A stretch of DNA of 64,000 bases from an uncultured Clostridia bacterium (lineage in GTDB: Bacteria > Bacillota > Clostridia > UBA1381). Location: positions 32,713 through 96,712 of the forward strand of contig CANQQZ010000009.1 in the NCBI GenBank assembly GCA_947626135.1. Reading direction: 5' to 3'. The translations under genes were made by a program, and so were the position numbers. The notes under the pieces are model-generated. The model did not search any database, had not been told where the DNA came from, and saw nothing but the letters and a program-made list of their open reading frames with translations. This document shows, piece by piece, positions 30,552-40,673 of this stretch (position 1 is its first letter; each line of letters starts with the position of its first letter).

Positions 30552-30966
30552 TAAATTTTAGTTTATCGCACTTTTGCATATGGTGGCGCTCAACTAAGGC
30601 CCCTTGTCAAAGGGGGCTGTCAGCGTAGCTGACTGGGGGATTCCATAATTACAACAAATCGCTCAAATGTGTGGTTTTCTGTAAAAATGAATCCCTCCAC
30701 CGCCTGCGGCGGTCCCCCTCCCTTTGACAAGGGAGGCTCTCGCCCGCCATATGCGATTTCTGCTCACGGTAGCGCTCCGCTTGCGCCCCTTGTTAAAGGG
30801 GAGAGGGCCAACGAAGTTGGCGAGGGGATTTCGCAATTACAACAAATCGCTTAAATATGCGATTTTCTGTACACATAAATCCCTCCACCGCCTTCGGCGG
30901 TCCCCCTCCCTTTGACAAGGGAGGCTTGCACCCGCCGTTTATGTTATCCCGATAAACTAAAATTTA
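30552..30966. mobile_element. MITE-like composite: tandem pair of palindromic repeat units inside 17-bp perfect terminal inverted repeats
   Basis: taaattttagtttatcg (30552-30568) and cgataaactaaaattta (30950-30966); two units with ttgtcaaaggg...ccctttgacaa arms. Confidence 0.7.
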
Positions 30967-30992
30967 CATTATAACATAAAGGATAGAATCAT

Positions 30993-32060
30993 ATGACAAA
31001 CTGTAATTTTGCCGGGTACACAATCGGCGCGGACGCGTATGATGCGATTGAAGCCATATGCGCGCCGCTGGGCAGGCGCGCGCTTATAATCGGCGGTGAA
31101 ACGGCGCTGTCAAAAGCGCGGGAGAAGCTTTTGCCGGCAATGAACGCATTTGAAATAATAGACTGCGTTATTTACGGCAAGGAGTGTTACCGCGCGCGTA
31201 TCGCGGAATTAGCCGATACATACAAAAACAGCGGCGCGGATTTTGTTGTCGGCGTCGGCGGCGGAAAAGCTATCGACACCGCCAAATGCGTCGCGGACAC
31301 GCTGAAAATCCCGGTTGTGACAGCGCCCACAATCGCGTCCACATGCGCGGCTTCGTCGGCGCTCGCCGTAATTTACGACGAGAACCACACATACGAAGGA
31401 TTTTGGTATCTGCCTCGCCCGGCGCATCATTGCTTCATCGACACGGATATAATAGTAAACGCGCCGGATATGTATTTCCGCGCGGGGATAGGCGATACGC
31501 TCGCGAAATTTTATGAGGTTGAATTCTCTGCACGCGGACGAAATACGGCTTTTCAGGACGACCTGGGCATTTCGATAAGCCGGATGAGCCGCGAGCCGCT
31601 TATGCGGCGCGCTGTTCAGGCGTATGCCGACTGCCGCAACCATGTTATAACGGCGGATTTTGAGGAAACGGCGCTGATAATTCTCGTGAGCACGGGCATG
31701 GTAAGCATGCTCATTGACGAGGGCTTTAACGGAGCTATGGCGCACGCGCTGTTCTACGGGCTCACCGTGCTGCCGGGATTCGAGGAAAAATTTCTCCACG
31801 GCGACGTTGTGGGATACTGCGTAATGGTTCAATGCGCGCTCGACGGCGATATTAACGAGGCGAAAAAAATCAGCCGCCTGCTGTATGAGCTGGGCGTGGA
31901 AACGACGCTCTCCGGGCGCGGGATAAGGGTCGATTACAATTATCTGCTTCCGGTGCTGACAGCAGCGGTAAACGACCCGGATATGCGGGTGATACCGTAT
32001 AAAATCACGCCGGAGATGATTTTCAGGGCAATATTGGAAATAGAGGATTTGGAGGTATAA
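30993..32060 (+). CDS. Iron-containing alcohol dehydrogenase, glycerol dehydrogenase-like
   Basis: VGVGGGKAIDTAKCVAD; APTIASTCAASSALAVIY; GIGDTLAKFYE. Confidence 0.88.
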   Translation: MTNCNFAGYTIGADAYDAIEAICAPLGRRALIIGGETALSKAREKLLPAMNAFEIIDCVIYGKECYRARIAELADTYKNSGADFVVGVGGGKAIDTAKCVADTLKIPVVTAPTIASTCAASSALAVIYDENHTYEGFWYLPRPAHHCFIDTDIIVNAPDMYFRAGIGDTLAKFYEVEFSARGRNTAFQDDLGISISRMSREPLMRRAVQAYADCRNHVITADFEETALIILVSTGMVSMLIDEGFNGAMAHALFYGLTVLPGFEEKFLHGDVVGYCVMVQCALDGDINEAKKISRLLYELGVETTLSGRGIRVDYNYLLPVLTAAVNDPDMRVIPYKITPEMIFRAILEIEDLEV

Positions 32061-32063
32061 TAA

Positions 32064-32696
32064 ATGAATGCATGGCAAAGCCTTTTGAACGGATTCGGCG
32101 TAAACTGTATGCTGTTCGCCGTGACGCTTGTGCTGGCAGTGCCGCTGGGGCTTATAATAACTCTCGGCACAATGGCGAAGTTTAAGCCGCTGAAATGGGT
32201 AATGAAAACATTTGTATGGATAATCCGCGGCACACCGCTTATGCTTCAGCTTTTTGTCGCGCTATACGCGCCGGGGCTTTTCGGACACCCGATGTCAAGC
32301 CGTATGACCGCCGCGCTTATCGCGCTTGTGATAAACTACGCGGCATATTTTTCGGAAATATTCCGCGGCGGAATAGAGAGCATACCCGTCGGGCAATATG
32401 AAGCGGGGCAGGTTCTCGGGCTTACAAAGGTTCAGGTATTCTTTAAAATCGTACTGTTTCAGGTTATAAAGCGCATAACTCCCGCAATGGGCAACGAGAT
32501 AATAACTCTCGTAAAGGATACGGCTCTGGCGAGAGTTATCGGCATAACGGAAATACTTATGAGCGCGTCGCGATTCGCGGCGAGCGGCGTAATATGGCCG
32601 CTGTTCGCGTCGGGACTCTATTTCCTGGCGTTCACCGCGCTGCTTTCCGCGCTGCTCTCATACGCGGAGAAACGGCTTAATTATTATCAGGGTTAA
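32064..32696 (+). CDS. Amino-acid ABC transporter permease
   Basis: RGTPLMLQLFVALYAPG; EIFRGGIESIPVGQYEAGQVLGLTKVQVFFKIVLFQVIK. Confidence 0.95.
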   Translation: MNAWQSLLNGFGVNCMLFAVTLVLAVPLGLIITLGTMAKFKPLKWVMKTFVWIIRGTPLMLQLFVALYAPGLFGHPMSSRMTAALIALVINYAAYFSEIFRGGIESIPVGQYEAGQVLGLTKVQVFFKIVLFQVIKRITPAMGNEIITLVKDTALARVIGITEILMSASRFAASGVIWPLFASGLYFLAFTALLSALLSYAEKRLNYYQG

Positions 32697-32711
32697 GGAG
32701 GCGCGTTAAAA

Positions 32712-33497
32712 ATGAGTATTCTTGATGTAAAAAATATGCATAAAAGCTTTGGCAATACCGAGGTTTTAAACGGCGTAGGCTTTTCGATGGAGCAGGGCGA
32801 GGTCATCTCGATTTTAGGCTCCTCCGGCAGCGGCAAAACCACGCTTCTGCGGTGTATCAACTTCCTTGAGCGCGCCGATGAGGGACAGATTTACGTTGAG
32901 GGCAATCTTGTGTTCGATGCGGCGGAAACAAAAAATCGCAGCGCGGCGCAAATAAGAAAGGCGCAGCTTAATTTCGGCATGGTGTTCCAGCAGTTCAACC
33001 TGTTCCCGCAGTACAGCGTGCTTGAAAACATTACACTCGCGCCGAAGCTGCTGGCAAAAGAGCGCGGGGATTTTAAAAGCAATAAGAAGGAAATTTTCTC
33101 TGAGATCGAAAAAAACGCACTGGAGCTGATTGACCGTGTCGGGCTGGCGGAAAAGGTCAATAATTACCCGTGCGAACTGTCCGGCGGTCAGCAGCAAAGG
33201 GTGTCAATAGCGCGCGCGCTGGCGCTCAATCCGAAAATATTGCTGTTTGACGAGCCAACGTCGGCGCTTGACCCGGAGCTTACCGGTGAAATTCTAAAGG
33301 TCATACGCGCGCTTGCCGACCAGAATATGACAATGATAATAGTTACGCACGAGATTGGATTCGCTAAAAACGTATCTGACAGGATTATCTTTATGGACAG
33401 AGGCGTAGTGGCGGAGGAGGGTTCTCCGGAGGACGTCATAGACCACCCGAAAAACGAACGAACCAAGGAATTTTTAAGCCTTGTGGACAGGAAATAA
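32712..33497 (+). CDS. Amino-acid ABC transporter ATP-binding protein
   Basis: [53 protein letters not shown]. Confidence 0.96.
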   Translation: MSILDVKNMHKSFGNTEVLNGVGFSMEQGEVISILGSSGSGKTTLLRCINFLERADEGQIYVEGNLVFDAAETKNRSAAQIRKAQLNFGMVFQQFNLFPQYSVLENITLAPKLLAKERGDFKSNKKEIFSEIEKNALELIDRVGLAEKVNNYPCELSGGQQQRVSIARALALNPKILLFDEPTSALDPELTGEILKVIRALADQNMTMIIVTHEIGFAKNVSDRIIFMDRGVVAEEGSPEDVIDHPKNERTKEFLSLVDRK

Positions 33498-33550
33498 AAA
33501 ACCGCGCCTCGATGGCATAACATATTATGGCAGGCTGTCGGACAGGGTTT

Positions 33551-33591
33551 GAGAAAAGGCATATCGCTTGAATTGCGATATGCCTTTTCTC
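33551..33591. terminator. Bidirectional terminator between convergent genes
   Basis: gagaaaaggcatatcgc-ttgaatt-gcgatatgccttttctc, 17-bp perfect stem. Confidence 0.75.
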
Positions 33592-33648
33592 GCATATGTA
33601 TGTTTTTACCGTCGTCAATTCGTCTGTCAAATGCCGTCCGCTCTGCTG

Positions 33649-35505
33649 TTAACGGTTTACAAGGCTGCCGCCGAAGGATTTTATCAGATTCCCATCCTCA
33701 TCAACCCTGACATCTGTTATGCTTTCCCAACCGGTTATTAAGTAGCTGAAGTCAGCTTGCTCGGTCAGATATACTTTCCAATGGACAAATTTATTATCCT
33801 CTTTTCGCTGCTCTCCTGTCGGCGTTGTATTGTCGGTATATTCCGTATAAAACTCCGCACTGATTTGATTTAAAGAATCTTTCGTGTAATCAACTGTTAT
33901 TTCGCTGACAATTTTTTGTGGAGAAAAAATAGTATCGTCATGGTAAAAGCCCGCTATTTTATCAGAGCAATATCTGTCTGCTTGTTCATACTGAGAAAGC
34001 CCGATATTTTTGAAAAACTGGTCAACCGTATATTGGGGCGTACTGTTTTCGTATGGACTGGTGACTACGACGCGAACATTATCGGCGACAAAGCTTCCGT
34101 TTTTGTCATATATCGTATAATCAATAAAATATTTTATGTCAAGCATACAAAGGGCATAGGAATACGGAATATACGTTACATCGTTTCTCAAAATCGGCGC
34201 ATTGTTCATTTCACGGGTCGCCCGGCTATTCGGTAATTCGCCGCTAGGATTATATATCACCTGTGCCGCACCGATTTCCAGTTCGTATCTGTCATCGGCT
34301 TCGTCGTAATTGTCGCCGAAATACACCGTAATTTTTCCGTCGTCATAGCCGATATAGGCGGTTTCATCCTCCATTGCGCCAACCTTTTCAAAGGTTTCCC
34401 GTAGAGGCACATATACCTCGTCGTTCTCGATAAACGGCGGATTTTCAAGCTCTATTTTTTCGCCGTTATTCAAAATTTCAATGGTGTAATCGTCCGCTGC
34501 GAGGTCAGACAGCACGCCGCTTGCAAATACCGTTGTGGACAGTAAAAATACTGCAATGACCGCTGATACTACCGACATGATTTTACTGATTTTCTTTTTA
34601 TTTTTCATCATTTTCAGTCTCCTTTTGATTATTTTTTTACTTCCCGCCATTCCCGTTGTCAAGGGAATAGCTTTTGTTTTGCACGCGGAGAGCATGGAAA
34701 GGATAGTATCAACATAGCTTATTTCTTCCTCGTTGTTCATCTCGGCAATGACCGACATATCACAGGAAATTTCACATTCCGTATTGATTTGCCGCACCGC
34801 ATACCAAACGACGGGGTTAAACCAATGAATGCATTTCACCAACGCGGCAAACCATTTATACAGAATATCCCTTCGCTTTAGGTGCGTTGTTTCGTGGCGG
34901 AGAATGTTGTGAAGCTGCGCCTCCGTAAACGTCCTTTTCGGCAAAATCAGCGCAGAACGGAACACACCTGTCATAAACGGCACACTCACAGCGCCGCACG
35001 ACAGGACGCGGACCTTTTTGTCCGTGTATTGACGAAGCTCCGGGCAGGTGATTTCCACTGAATTTTTACGGATTTTTCGGCACAGCAGAGCATACCCGAC
35101 CAAATACCACAGCAGAAATGCACATGCGCCCGTCAGCCACACAATGCAAAGGACCTTTTGACCGCTGCCGACAATCATCTGTCGCAGCAGCTCCACTTTG
35201 CCCGGCGCGGCGGTTTGCATTGTCGGCGTATGTCCGATTTCCCGCATCTCCGGCTCGGTTTCCGCTGTTTGTGAAATCTCCCGCGTCTGCTGCGCATATA
35301 GTACAGGCGGCGCAGTCATATTGCTTTGCGGCAGCGAAATCCGTACCGGTAAAATCAGCGCCGCAAGCACGGCAAGCCAGATGTAATACTGCCAGCCATA
35401 CCCGAAATGCCTTCTTGTGACGGGACGCAGCAGCAGGATTATTCCCGCAAGCGCCGAGCCCGCAAGGGAGGTGATGAAAAGAGCTGTCAATATCTCGCCT
35501 GTCAT
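33649..35505 (-). CDS. BlaR1/MecR1-like M56 peptidase with a stalk (copper-amine-oxidase-N-like) domain in the extracytoplasmic part
   Basis: LRHETTHLKRRDILYKWFAALVKCIHWFNPVVWYAVRQINTECEISCD. Confidence 0.88.
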   Translation of the reverse strand: MTGEILTALFITSLAGSALAGIILLLRPVTRRHFGYGWQYYIWLAVLAALILPVRISLPQSNMTAPPVLYAQQTREISQTAETEPEMREIGHTPTMQTAAPGKVELLRQMIVGSGQKVLCIVWLTGACAFLLWYLVGYALLCRKIRKNSVEITCPELRQYTDKKVRVLSCGAVSVPFMTGVFRSALILPKRTFTEAQLHNILRHETTHLKRRDILYKWFAALVKCIHWFNPVVWYAVRQINTECEISCDMSVIAEMNNEEEISYVDTILSMLSACKTKAIPLTTGMAGSKKIIKRRLKMMKNKKKISKIMSVVSAVIAVFLLSTTVFASGVLSDLAADDYTIEILNNGEKIELENPPFIENDEVYVPLRETFEKVGAMEDETAYIGYDDGKITVYFGDNYDEADDRYELEIGAAQVIYNPSGELPNSRATREMNNAPILRNDVTYIPYSYALCMLDIKYFIDYTIYDKNGSFVADNVRVVVTSPYENSTPQYTVDQFFKNIGLSQYEQADRYCSDKIAGFYHDDTIFSPQKIVSEITVDYTKDSLNQISAEFYTEYTDNTTPTGEQRKEDNKFVHWKVYLTEQADFSYLITGWESITDVRVDEDGNLIKSFGGSLVNR

Positions 35506-35508
35506 CGT

Positions 35509-35901
35509 TTATTTCCTCCTGTCCGCAAAAAAGTCCTTCAATTCTTTAATATCCTCGTCCGACAGGGTATCCTCCTCCGCCAGAGACACAATCAGGTCAC
35601 GGGCTGAACCCCCGAAAAGGTTTTTAATCAGATTCATTGCCTGCCCCTTTTTATACTCCCTAGCAGAAACCCGCGCTGTATAATACATCGTCCTGCCGCG
35701 TCGTTCGGTATCGAGCATTCCCTTTTCCGCTAATCTTGCCAGAAGCGTAGCAATCGTTGTACGTTTCCAGTCCTTTTCTTCCAAAAGCTCTCCTATTTTC
35801 GCTGCCGTGATCGGCTCACCCGCATTCCATATCACGCGCATGATCTCCAGTTCCGCTTTTGCAATACTGATATTTTCTGTCGACATTGAAAATACCTCCA
35901 T
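35509..35901 (-). CDS. BlaI/MecI/CopY family transcriptional regulator
   Basis: AELEIMRVIWNAGEPITAAKIGELLEEKDWKRTTIATLLARLAEKGML. Confidence 0.95.
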   Translation of the reverse strand: MEVFSMSTENISIAKAELEIMRVIWNAGEPITAAKIGELLEEKDWKRTTIATLLARLAEKGMLDTERRGRTMYYTARVSAREYKKGQAMNLIKNLFGGSARDLIVSLAEEDTLSDEDIKELKDFFADRRK

Positions 35902-35910
35902 TTATATTCA

Positions 35911-35949
35911 TCTACACCTTGTAGACAAATACAGTCTACATCATGTAGA
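35911..35949. promoter_or_regulatory. Two BlaI-type operator dyads
   Basis: TCTACA-CCT-TGTAGA (35911-35925) and TCTACA-TCA-TGTAGA (35935-35949) immediately upstream of the BlaI-like gene. Confidence 0.85.
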
Positions 35950-36155
35950 CGTATTTGTCAAGTCTTTTTTAAAAATTTCCTGAAAAAAATTTTATATTGC
36001 ATTTTGACCTACAGATATAGCTCTCTCTAAGGATGTGATTAAATGAAAAGCGGGATAGCATCGCGTAACGCGACTGTATCCCGCAAAAATATACCTTACT
36101 GTTTTTTTCACGCCACCCGTGGCGCGGTTTTTTTTATACGTTTGAAATGCCCGTA

Positions 36156-36731
36156 TTATTTCAGAAGATTATATACCTCGTTTCTGAGCTCATGGTCGGT
36201 ATCAAACAGACCTCTCACCGCCGCCGTGCGTGTTTTCGAGCCCGCCTTCTTTATTCCGCGCGCCGTCATGCAGCTGTGCTCGCCCTCAACAATAACAATA
36301 ACGTCCTGTGTGCCGCATACCTTCTGCATAATCTCCGCGATGTCCGAGCATATGCGCTCCTGAAGCTGCAAACGCTTTGAAACCATATCGCATATACGCG
36401 CAATTTTCGACAAGCCTATTACCTTTCCGTTTGGAATATATCCCACATGGCATTTCATATTATACATGAGCGCCATATGATGCTCGCAGTAGGAGAATAC
36501 CTCTATATCCTTCACAAACACCAAATCGCGGCTGTCCGCCTCAAAGCATTTGCTGAACATTCGGGCAATTTCATCGTTTGTGTACCTCATGCCCTCAAAA
36601 ATTTCCGCGTACATACGCGCGACGCGTTCCGGCGTTTCCTTAAGCCCTTCGCTGCCTGTATCTCCGCCCAGCTCCTCGATTATTACACGGACTGCGTCCG
36701 CGATTTTTTCCTGATTAAATTCCTTTTTCAT
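36156..36731 (-). CDS. folE: GTP cyclohydrolase I (start trimmed to MKKEFNQ)
   Basis: [41 protein letters not shown]. Confidence 0.96.
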   Translation of the reverse strand: MKKEFNQEKIADAVRVIIEELGGDTGSEGLKETPERVARMYAEIFEGMRYTNDEIARMFSKCFEADSRDLVFVKDIEVFSYCEHHMALMYNMKCHVGYIPNGKVIGLSKIARICDMVSKRLQLQERICSDIAEIMQKVCGTQDVIVIVEGEHSCMTARGIKKAGSKTRTAAVRGLFDTDHELRNEVYNLLK

Positions 36732-36732
36732 G

Positions 36733-37398
36733 TTAAACTCCTCTGCTATCGGGATCCCAGATAAATTTGTGCATTTGCAGCTGCACCCGGACCTCCCGAA
36801 GCGCTTCATTCTCAAGCACGCGCCTTACCAGCTCGGACGGCTCGTATTGTCCGAACACAGCGCCCGCGAACAAATGCGGCATATCCCGAAGCTCGGATTT
36901 TAATCTCAGCACGATTTTGAGCATCGCTGACACATCCTCGTCCGTTCCTACCACAAATTTCACGACGTCACGCGGTCTTAGCTTAAGGAAGTTGCTCCAA
37001 AGCATTCTGCCCTCCTCCCCGCTTGACGGAAGCTTATAATCGATCGTAAAAAACAGCCCTTTATCGCCGGATAAAAATCGGGAGATATCCGCCGCGCCGT
37101 TTGTTTCGATATTGACCTCTTTCCCCTGAGCGAGCAGCAGCGCGATGAGCTTTTGGACATCCTCGTGTATGAGCGGTTCGCCGCCTGTCAGAGTAACGCG
37201 GCGAAGCCTTGCTTTTTCCGCTGCCTCCTCCGGCGTCATCTCGGTATAAACGCACTCTTCCTTTTCCCCGTACAGCGCGTACCTTGTATCGCAGTACGAG
37301 CAGCGCAGATTGCAGCCCGCAAGGCGAATGAACGACGCCGTTTGACCGGCGCGTATCCCCTCGCCTTCTATGCTGTCAAAAATTTCAACCACTCTCAT
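36733..37398 (-). CDS. queE: 7-carboxy-7-deazaguanine synthase
   Basis: [19 protein letters not shown] radical SAM; neighbours queD and folE. Confidence 0.94.
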   Translation of the reverse strand: MRVVEIFDSIEGEGIRAGQTASFIRLAGCNLRCSYCDTRYALYGEKEECVYTEMTPEEAAEKARLRRVTLTGGEPLIHEDVQKLIALLLAQGKEVNIETNGAADISRFLSGDKGLFFTIDYKLPSSGEEGRMLWSNFLKLRPRDVVKFVVGTDEDVSAMLKIVLRLKSELRDMPHLFAGAVFGQYEPSELVRRVLENEALREVRVQLQMHKFIWDPDSRGV

Positions 37399-37736
37399 AG
37401 CTCGTCCTTATAATAGCTCGCAGTGTTGTCCGCGCTCTCGCACACATCCACGCGCCAGCACTTCGGCTGGAGAATGTCGCATATGTATTTCGCGAGGTTT
37501 TCCGCCGTCGGATTAAAATCCGCGACATCATTTATCACCTTATGGTCAAACATATCCTCAATTTTTTTCTTGATTACGGTAAAGTCCATAACCATACCGT
37601 TTTTGTCAAGCTCCTCCGAACGCAGATAAATATCTATTATCCAGTTATGTCCGTGAAGATTTGTGCATTTTGATTCGTAATCCAGCGTCAGATAATGCGC
37701 CGCCGATATTTCCAAACGTTTTTTTACCTCATACAT
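37395..37736 (-). CDS. queD: 6-carboxytetrahydropterin synthase
   Basis: FSAAHYL-like EISAAHYLTLDYESKCTNLHGHNWIIDIYL. Confidence 0.94.
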   Translation of the reverse strand: MYEVKKRLEISAAHYLTLDYESKCTNLHGHNWIIDIYLRSEELDKNGMVMDFTVIKKKIEDMFDHKVINDVADFNPTAENLAKYICDILQPKCWRVDVCESADNTASYYKDEL

Positions 37737-37752
37737 AATTTAACCTCGCCGC

Positions 37753-38247
37753 TTAATATGACATGATCGGGTCCGAGCCGTCGTCTTCGCCCTTTGTTAT
37801 GCTCAAAATTTTTACATCGTACCCGCCGTTCGGCGCCTCCACGCGGCACACATCGCCGGCGCGGCGCCCGAGGATCGCTTTTCCGAACGGCGTATCCTTG
37901 CCGAATAACCCCTTTAACGCGTCAGTGCGTATTGTTGTTACGATTTTAACAGTGCGAACCTTGCCGAGCATTTCACACTCCACTAAATCGTACAGCCCCA
38001 CCGCGTCCGCGCCTGAGCTGTCGGAAACCAATTTTGCCGTCTTTACCATGCGCTCAAGGTAGCGTATGCGGCTCTCGTTTTGGTTCTTGAGCCGCTTTGC
38101 CTCCTTATATTCAAAGTTCTCGCTAAGATCCCCGAATGCGCGTGTGCGCTTTACCTCCTCCAGAAGCTCGTGCCGCTTCACCGCTTTACGGTATTCAATC
38201 TCCTCGTTTATCTTGTCGATATCCTTTTGCGTTAATTCATCGTACAT
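37753..38247 (-). CDS. greA: GreA/GreB family transcription elongation factor
   Basis: Coiled coil ENFEYKEAKRLKNQNESRIRYLERM; SPIGKAILGRRAGD-like PFGKAILGRRAGD. Confidence 0.88.
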   Translation of the reverse strand: MYDELTQKDIDKINEEIEYRKAVKRHELLEEVKRTRAFGDLSENFEYKEAKRLKNQNESRIRYLERMVKTAKLVSDSSGADAVGLYDLVECEMLGKVRTVKIVTTIRTDALKGLFGKDTPFGKAILGRRAGDVCRVEAPNGGYDVKILSITKGEDDGSDPIMSY

Positions 38248-38264
38248 AGCATCTTTGCAGCGCG

Positions 38265-39929
38265 TCAGTCATCGAGCATTACGGCGCCCTGCATACCGGA
38301 CGCTACATGCTGAGAATAACGCTTTAAGTAACCTGTTTTGACCTTCGGCTCGTTCGGCGTCCAGCCCTCGCGGCGCTTCGCCATTTCCTCATCGGAAACC
38401 TTTATGTTGAGCACGCAGTTGTCTATGTCAATTTCTATAATATCTCCATCCTTAACGTAGGCAATCGGACCGCCGTCCATAGCCTCGGGCGAAACATGAC
38501 CGATAGCGGCGCCGCGCGTCGCGCCGGAAAAACGTCCGTCCGTAATGAGGGCAACATCCTTATCCAAACCCATGCCGCATATCGCGGACGTGGGAGAGAG
38601 CATTTCTCTCATACCGGGTCCGCCCTTGGGTCCCTCGTAACGGATAACCACAACGTCGCCCTTTACGATTTTGCCCTCGTAGATCGCGGCAATCGCTTCC
38701 TCCTCGCTCTCAAACACCTTCGCGGGGCCCTCATGCCTGAGCATTTCGGGCGCCACGGCGCTGCGCTTGACAACGGAGCCGTCCGGCGCAAGATTGCCCT
38801 TCAATACGGCTATGCCGCCCGTCTGCGAATAAGGATTGTCGATCGGACGAATAACCTCGTAATTCTGAACCGGATGTCCCTTGATATTTTCACCCTGGGT
38901 TTTACCCGTAACGGTCATAGTGTCAAGCTTTAATAAATCGTTCTTTGCCAGCTCGTTCATAACAGCCGTTACGCCGCCGGCCGCATACAAATCCTGAACG
39001 TGATGCTCTCCGGCAGGAGCGAGATGGCACAGATTCGGAGTAACCTTGCTTATGTCATTCGCGTAGTCAAGCGATATCGGAGCCTTCGCCTCATATGCAA
39101 TCGCGGGAAGATGGAGCATGGAATTTGTGGAGCATCCCAGCGCCATATCAACGCGCAGAGCATTATAAATGGAATCCGGCGTGATTATATCGCGCGGACG
39201 GATATTCTTTTCCAAAAGCTCCATAATCTTCATGCCGGCATGCTTCGCGAGACGTATTCTCTCCGAATATACCGCGGGAATGGTGCCGTTGCCCGGCAGA
39301 GCCATACCGAGAACCTCGCAAAGGCAGTTCATGGAATTTGCCGTAAACATACCCGAGCACGAGCCGCATGACGGGCACGCCGCGTTTTCGAGCTCCAGCA
39401 GTCCGTTTTCGTCTATCTGTCCCGCCTTAAACGCGCCTACCGCCTCAAACGCCGTATTCAAATCGCGGTATTTGCCGTTGAAATTCATGGACAGCATCGG
39501 ACCTCCCGATACTATGACCGCGGGAATATTCAGCCTTGCCGCCGCGATAAGCATTCCCGGCACAATCTTATCGCAGTTGGGGATTAAAACAAGCGCATCA
39601 AAGCCGTGCGCGAGAGCCATAGACTCTATCGAATCCGCAATGAGCTCGCGCGAAGCAAGCGAGTATTTCATGCCTATATGCCCCATCGCAATTCCGTCGC
39701 ATACGCCTATCGACGGGAATTCAATCGGCGTTCCTCCCGCCATTCTCACGCCCGCCTTTACCGCTTCGGCTATCTTGTCAAGATGGATATGACCGGGAAT
39801 AATTTCGTTCTTAGCCGAAACCACGCCTATCAGCGGTCTTTCGATTTCCTCATCCGTAAATCCCGAAGCCTTGAAAAGCGAACGGTGCGGGGTTTTTTCC
39901 AGTCCCTTTTTTACTATGTCGCTGTACAT
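38265..39929 (-). CDS. ilvD: Dihydroxy-acid dehydratase
   Basis: [51 protein letters not shown]. Confidence 0.97.
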   Translation of the reverse strand: MYSDIVKKGLEKTPHRSLFKASGFTDEEIERPLIGVVSAKNEIIPGHIHLDKIAEAVKAGVRMAGGTPIEFPSIGVCDGIAMGHIGMKYSLASRELIADSIESMALAHGFDALVLIPNCDKIVPGMLIAAARLNIPAVIVSGGPMLSMNFNGKYRDLNTAFEAVGAFKAGQIDENGLLELENAACPSCGSCSGMFTANSMNCLCEVLGMALPGNGTIPAVYSERIRLAKHAGMKIMELLEKNIRPRDIITPDSIYNALRVDMALGCSTNSMLHLPAIAYEAKAPISLDYANDISKVTPNLCHLAPAGEHHVQDLYAAGGVTAVMNELAKNDLLKLDTMTVTGKTQGENIKGHPVQNYEVIRPIDNPYSQTGGIAVLKGNLAPDGSVVKRSAVAPEMLRHEGPAKVFESEEEAIAAIYEGKIVKGDVVVIRYEGPKGGPGMREMLSPTSAICGMGLDKDVALITDGRFSGATRGAAIGHVSPEAMDGGPIAYVKDGDIIEIDIDNCVLNIKVSDEEMAKRREGWTPNEPKVKTGYLKRYSQHVASGMQGAVMLDD

Positions 39930-39940
39930 TTTTTTACCTC

Positions 39941-40657
39941 CTATGCTTTCATAAATAATTGTAAAAGTATATTATAATTATAAAAATATTTAACAACGTA
40001 TGTTTCGCTAATCATCGTGTATACCGCCTCGTTATCCGACGCCGCAAACGATATGACCGCGCATATTATATATGTCAGCAGCACCGCGCTCAAAAAGCCC
40101 CACAGCGCGCCGAGCATATGATTTGTGCCGTGTATGACCGGCAGCTTTGAAAAAGCCGCGAGAATACGATATATTATAAACAGCGCGATTTTTACAAGTA
40201 TGAACAATATCAAAGCCGCGCAGAATCCTATCACGGTCATCGTAATCGAGCGTGATATATTATCGACCGCGCGGTTTACGGCGGACTGAGCGCCGCTTGA
40301 CACCGCCTCGGCGTCATAATCCCTCAACACCTGCGACACTACGATATTCGGCATAAACAGCGATGACGCTATATCGTTTATCTCCTGCCGCGTCGCCTCG
40401 CCCTTGTTGAGTCCGTGCGTGAACACCGGGGTTATCCTCTCGCTGACCGCCGAATACATATCCGCCGCCGCGTCCGTCTGCGCCAGCATACTTGTAAACG
40501 GCGTTTTAAACATGACTACGAAAAGTATCACTATTACCCATGCGCCCATTTTCCATATTGTTTTAAGCAGCCCGCGCCGCGCGCCGAGAATTACGGATAT
40601 GATAATCCCGAGCGCCAAAACCGCGTCAAGTATTGCCGCCGCCGAAATGTTTTCCAC
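39941..40657 (-). CDS. CvpA family protein
   Basis: [31 protein letters not shown] and later TM segments. Confidence 0.82.
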   Translation of the reverse strand: MENISAAAILDAVLALGIIISVILGARRGLLKTIWKMGAWVIVILFVVMFKTPFTSMLAQTDAAADMYSAVSERITPVFTHGLNKGEATRQEINDIASSLFMPNIVVSQVLRDYDAEAVSSGAQSAVNRAVDNISRSITMTVIGFCAALILFILVKIALFIIYRILAAFSKLPVIHGTNHMLGALWGFLSAVLLTYIICAVISFAASDNEAVYTMISETYVVKYFYNYNILLQLFMKA

Positions 40658-40673
40658 TGCTCATCATCCTTTT

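Noticed and set aside
30595-30930. CRISPR-like array
   Set aside because: Only two diverged palindromic units with no regular spacers; better explained as MITE-like repeat
36051-36145. Small RNA downstream of folE
   Set aside because: Two hairpins have T-runs suited to terminating folE or opposite transcripts and I found no convincing promoter
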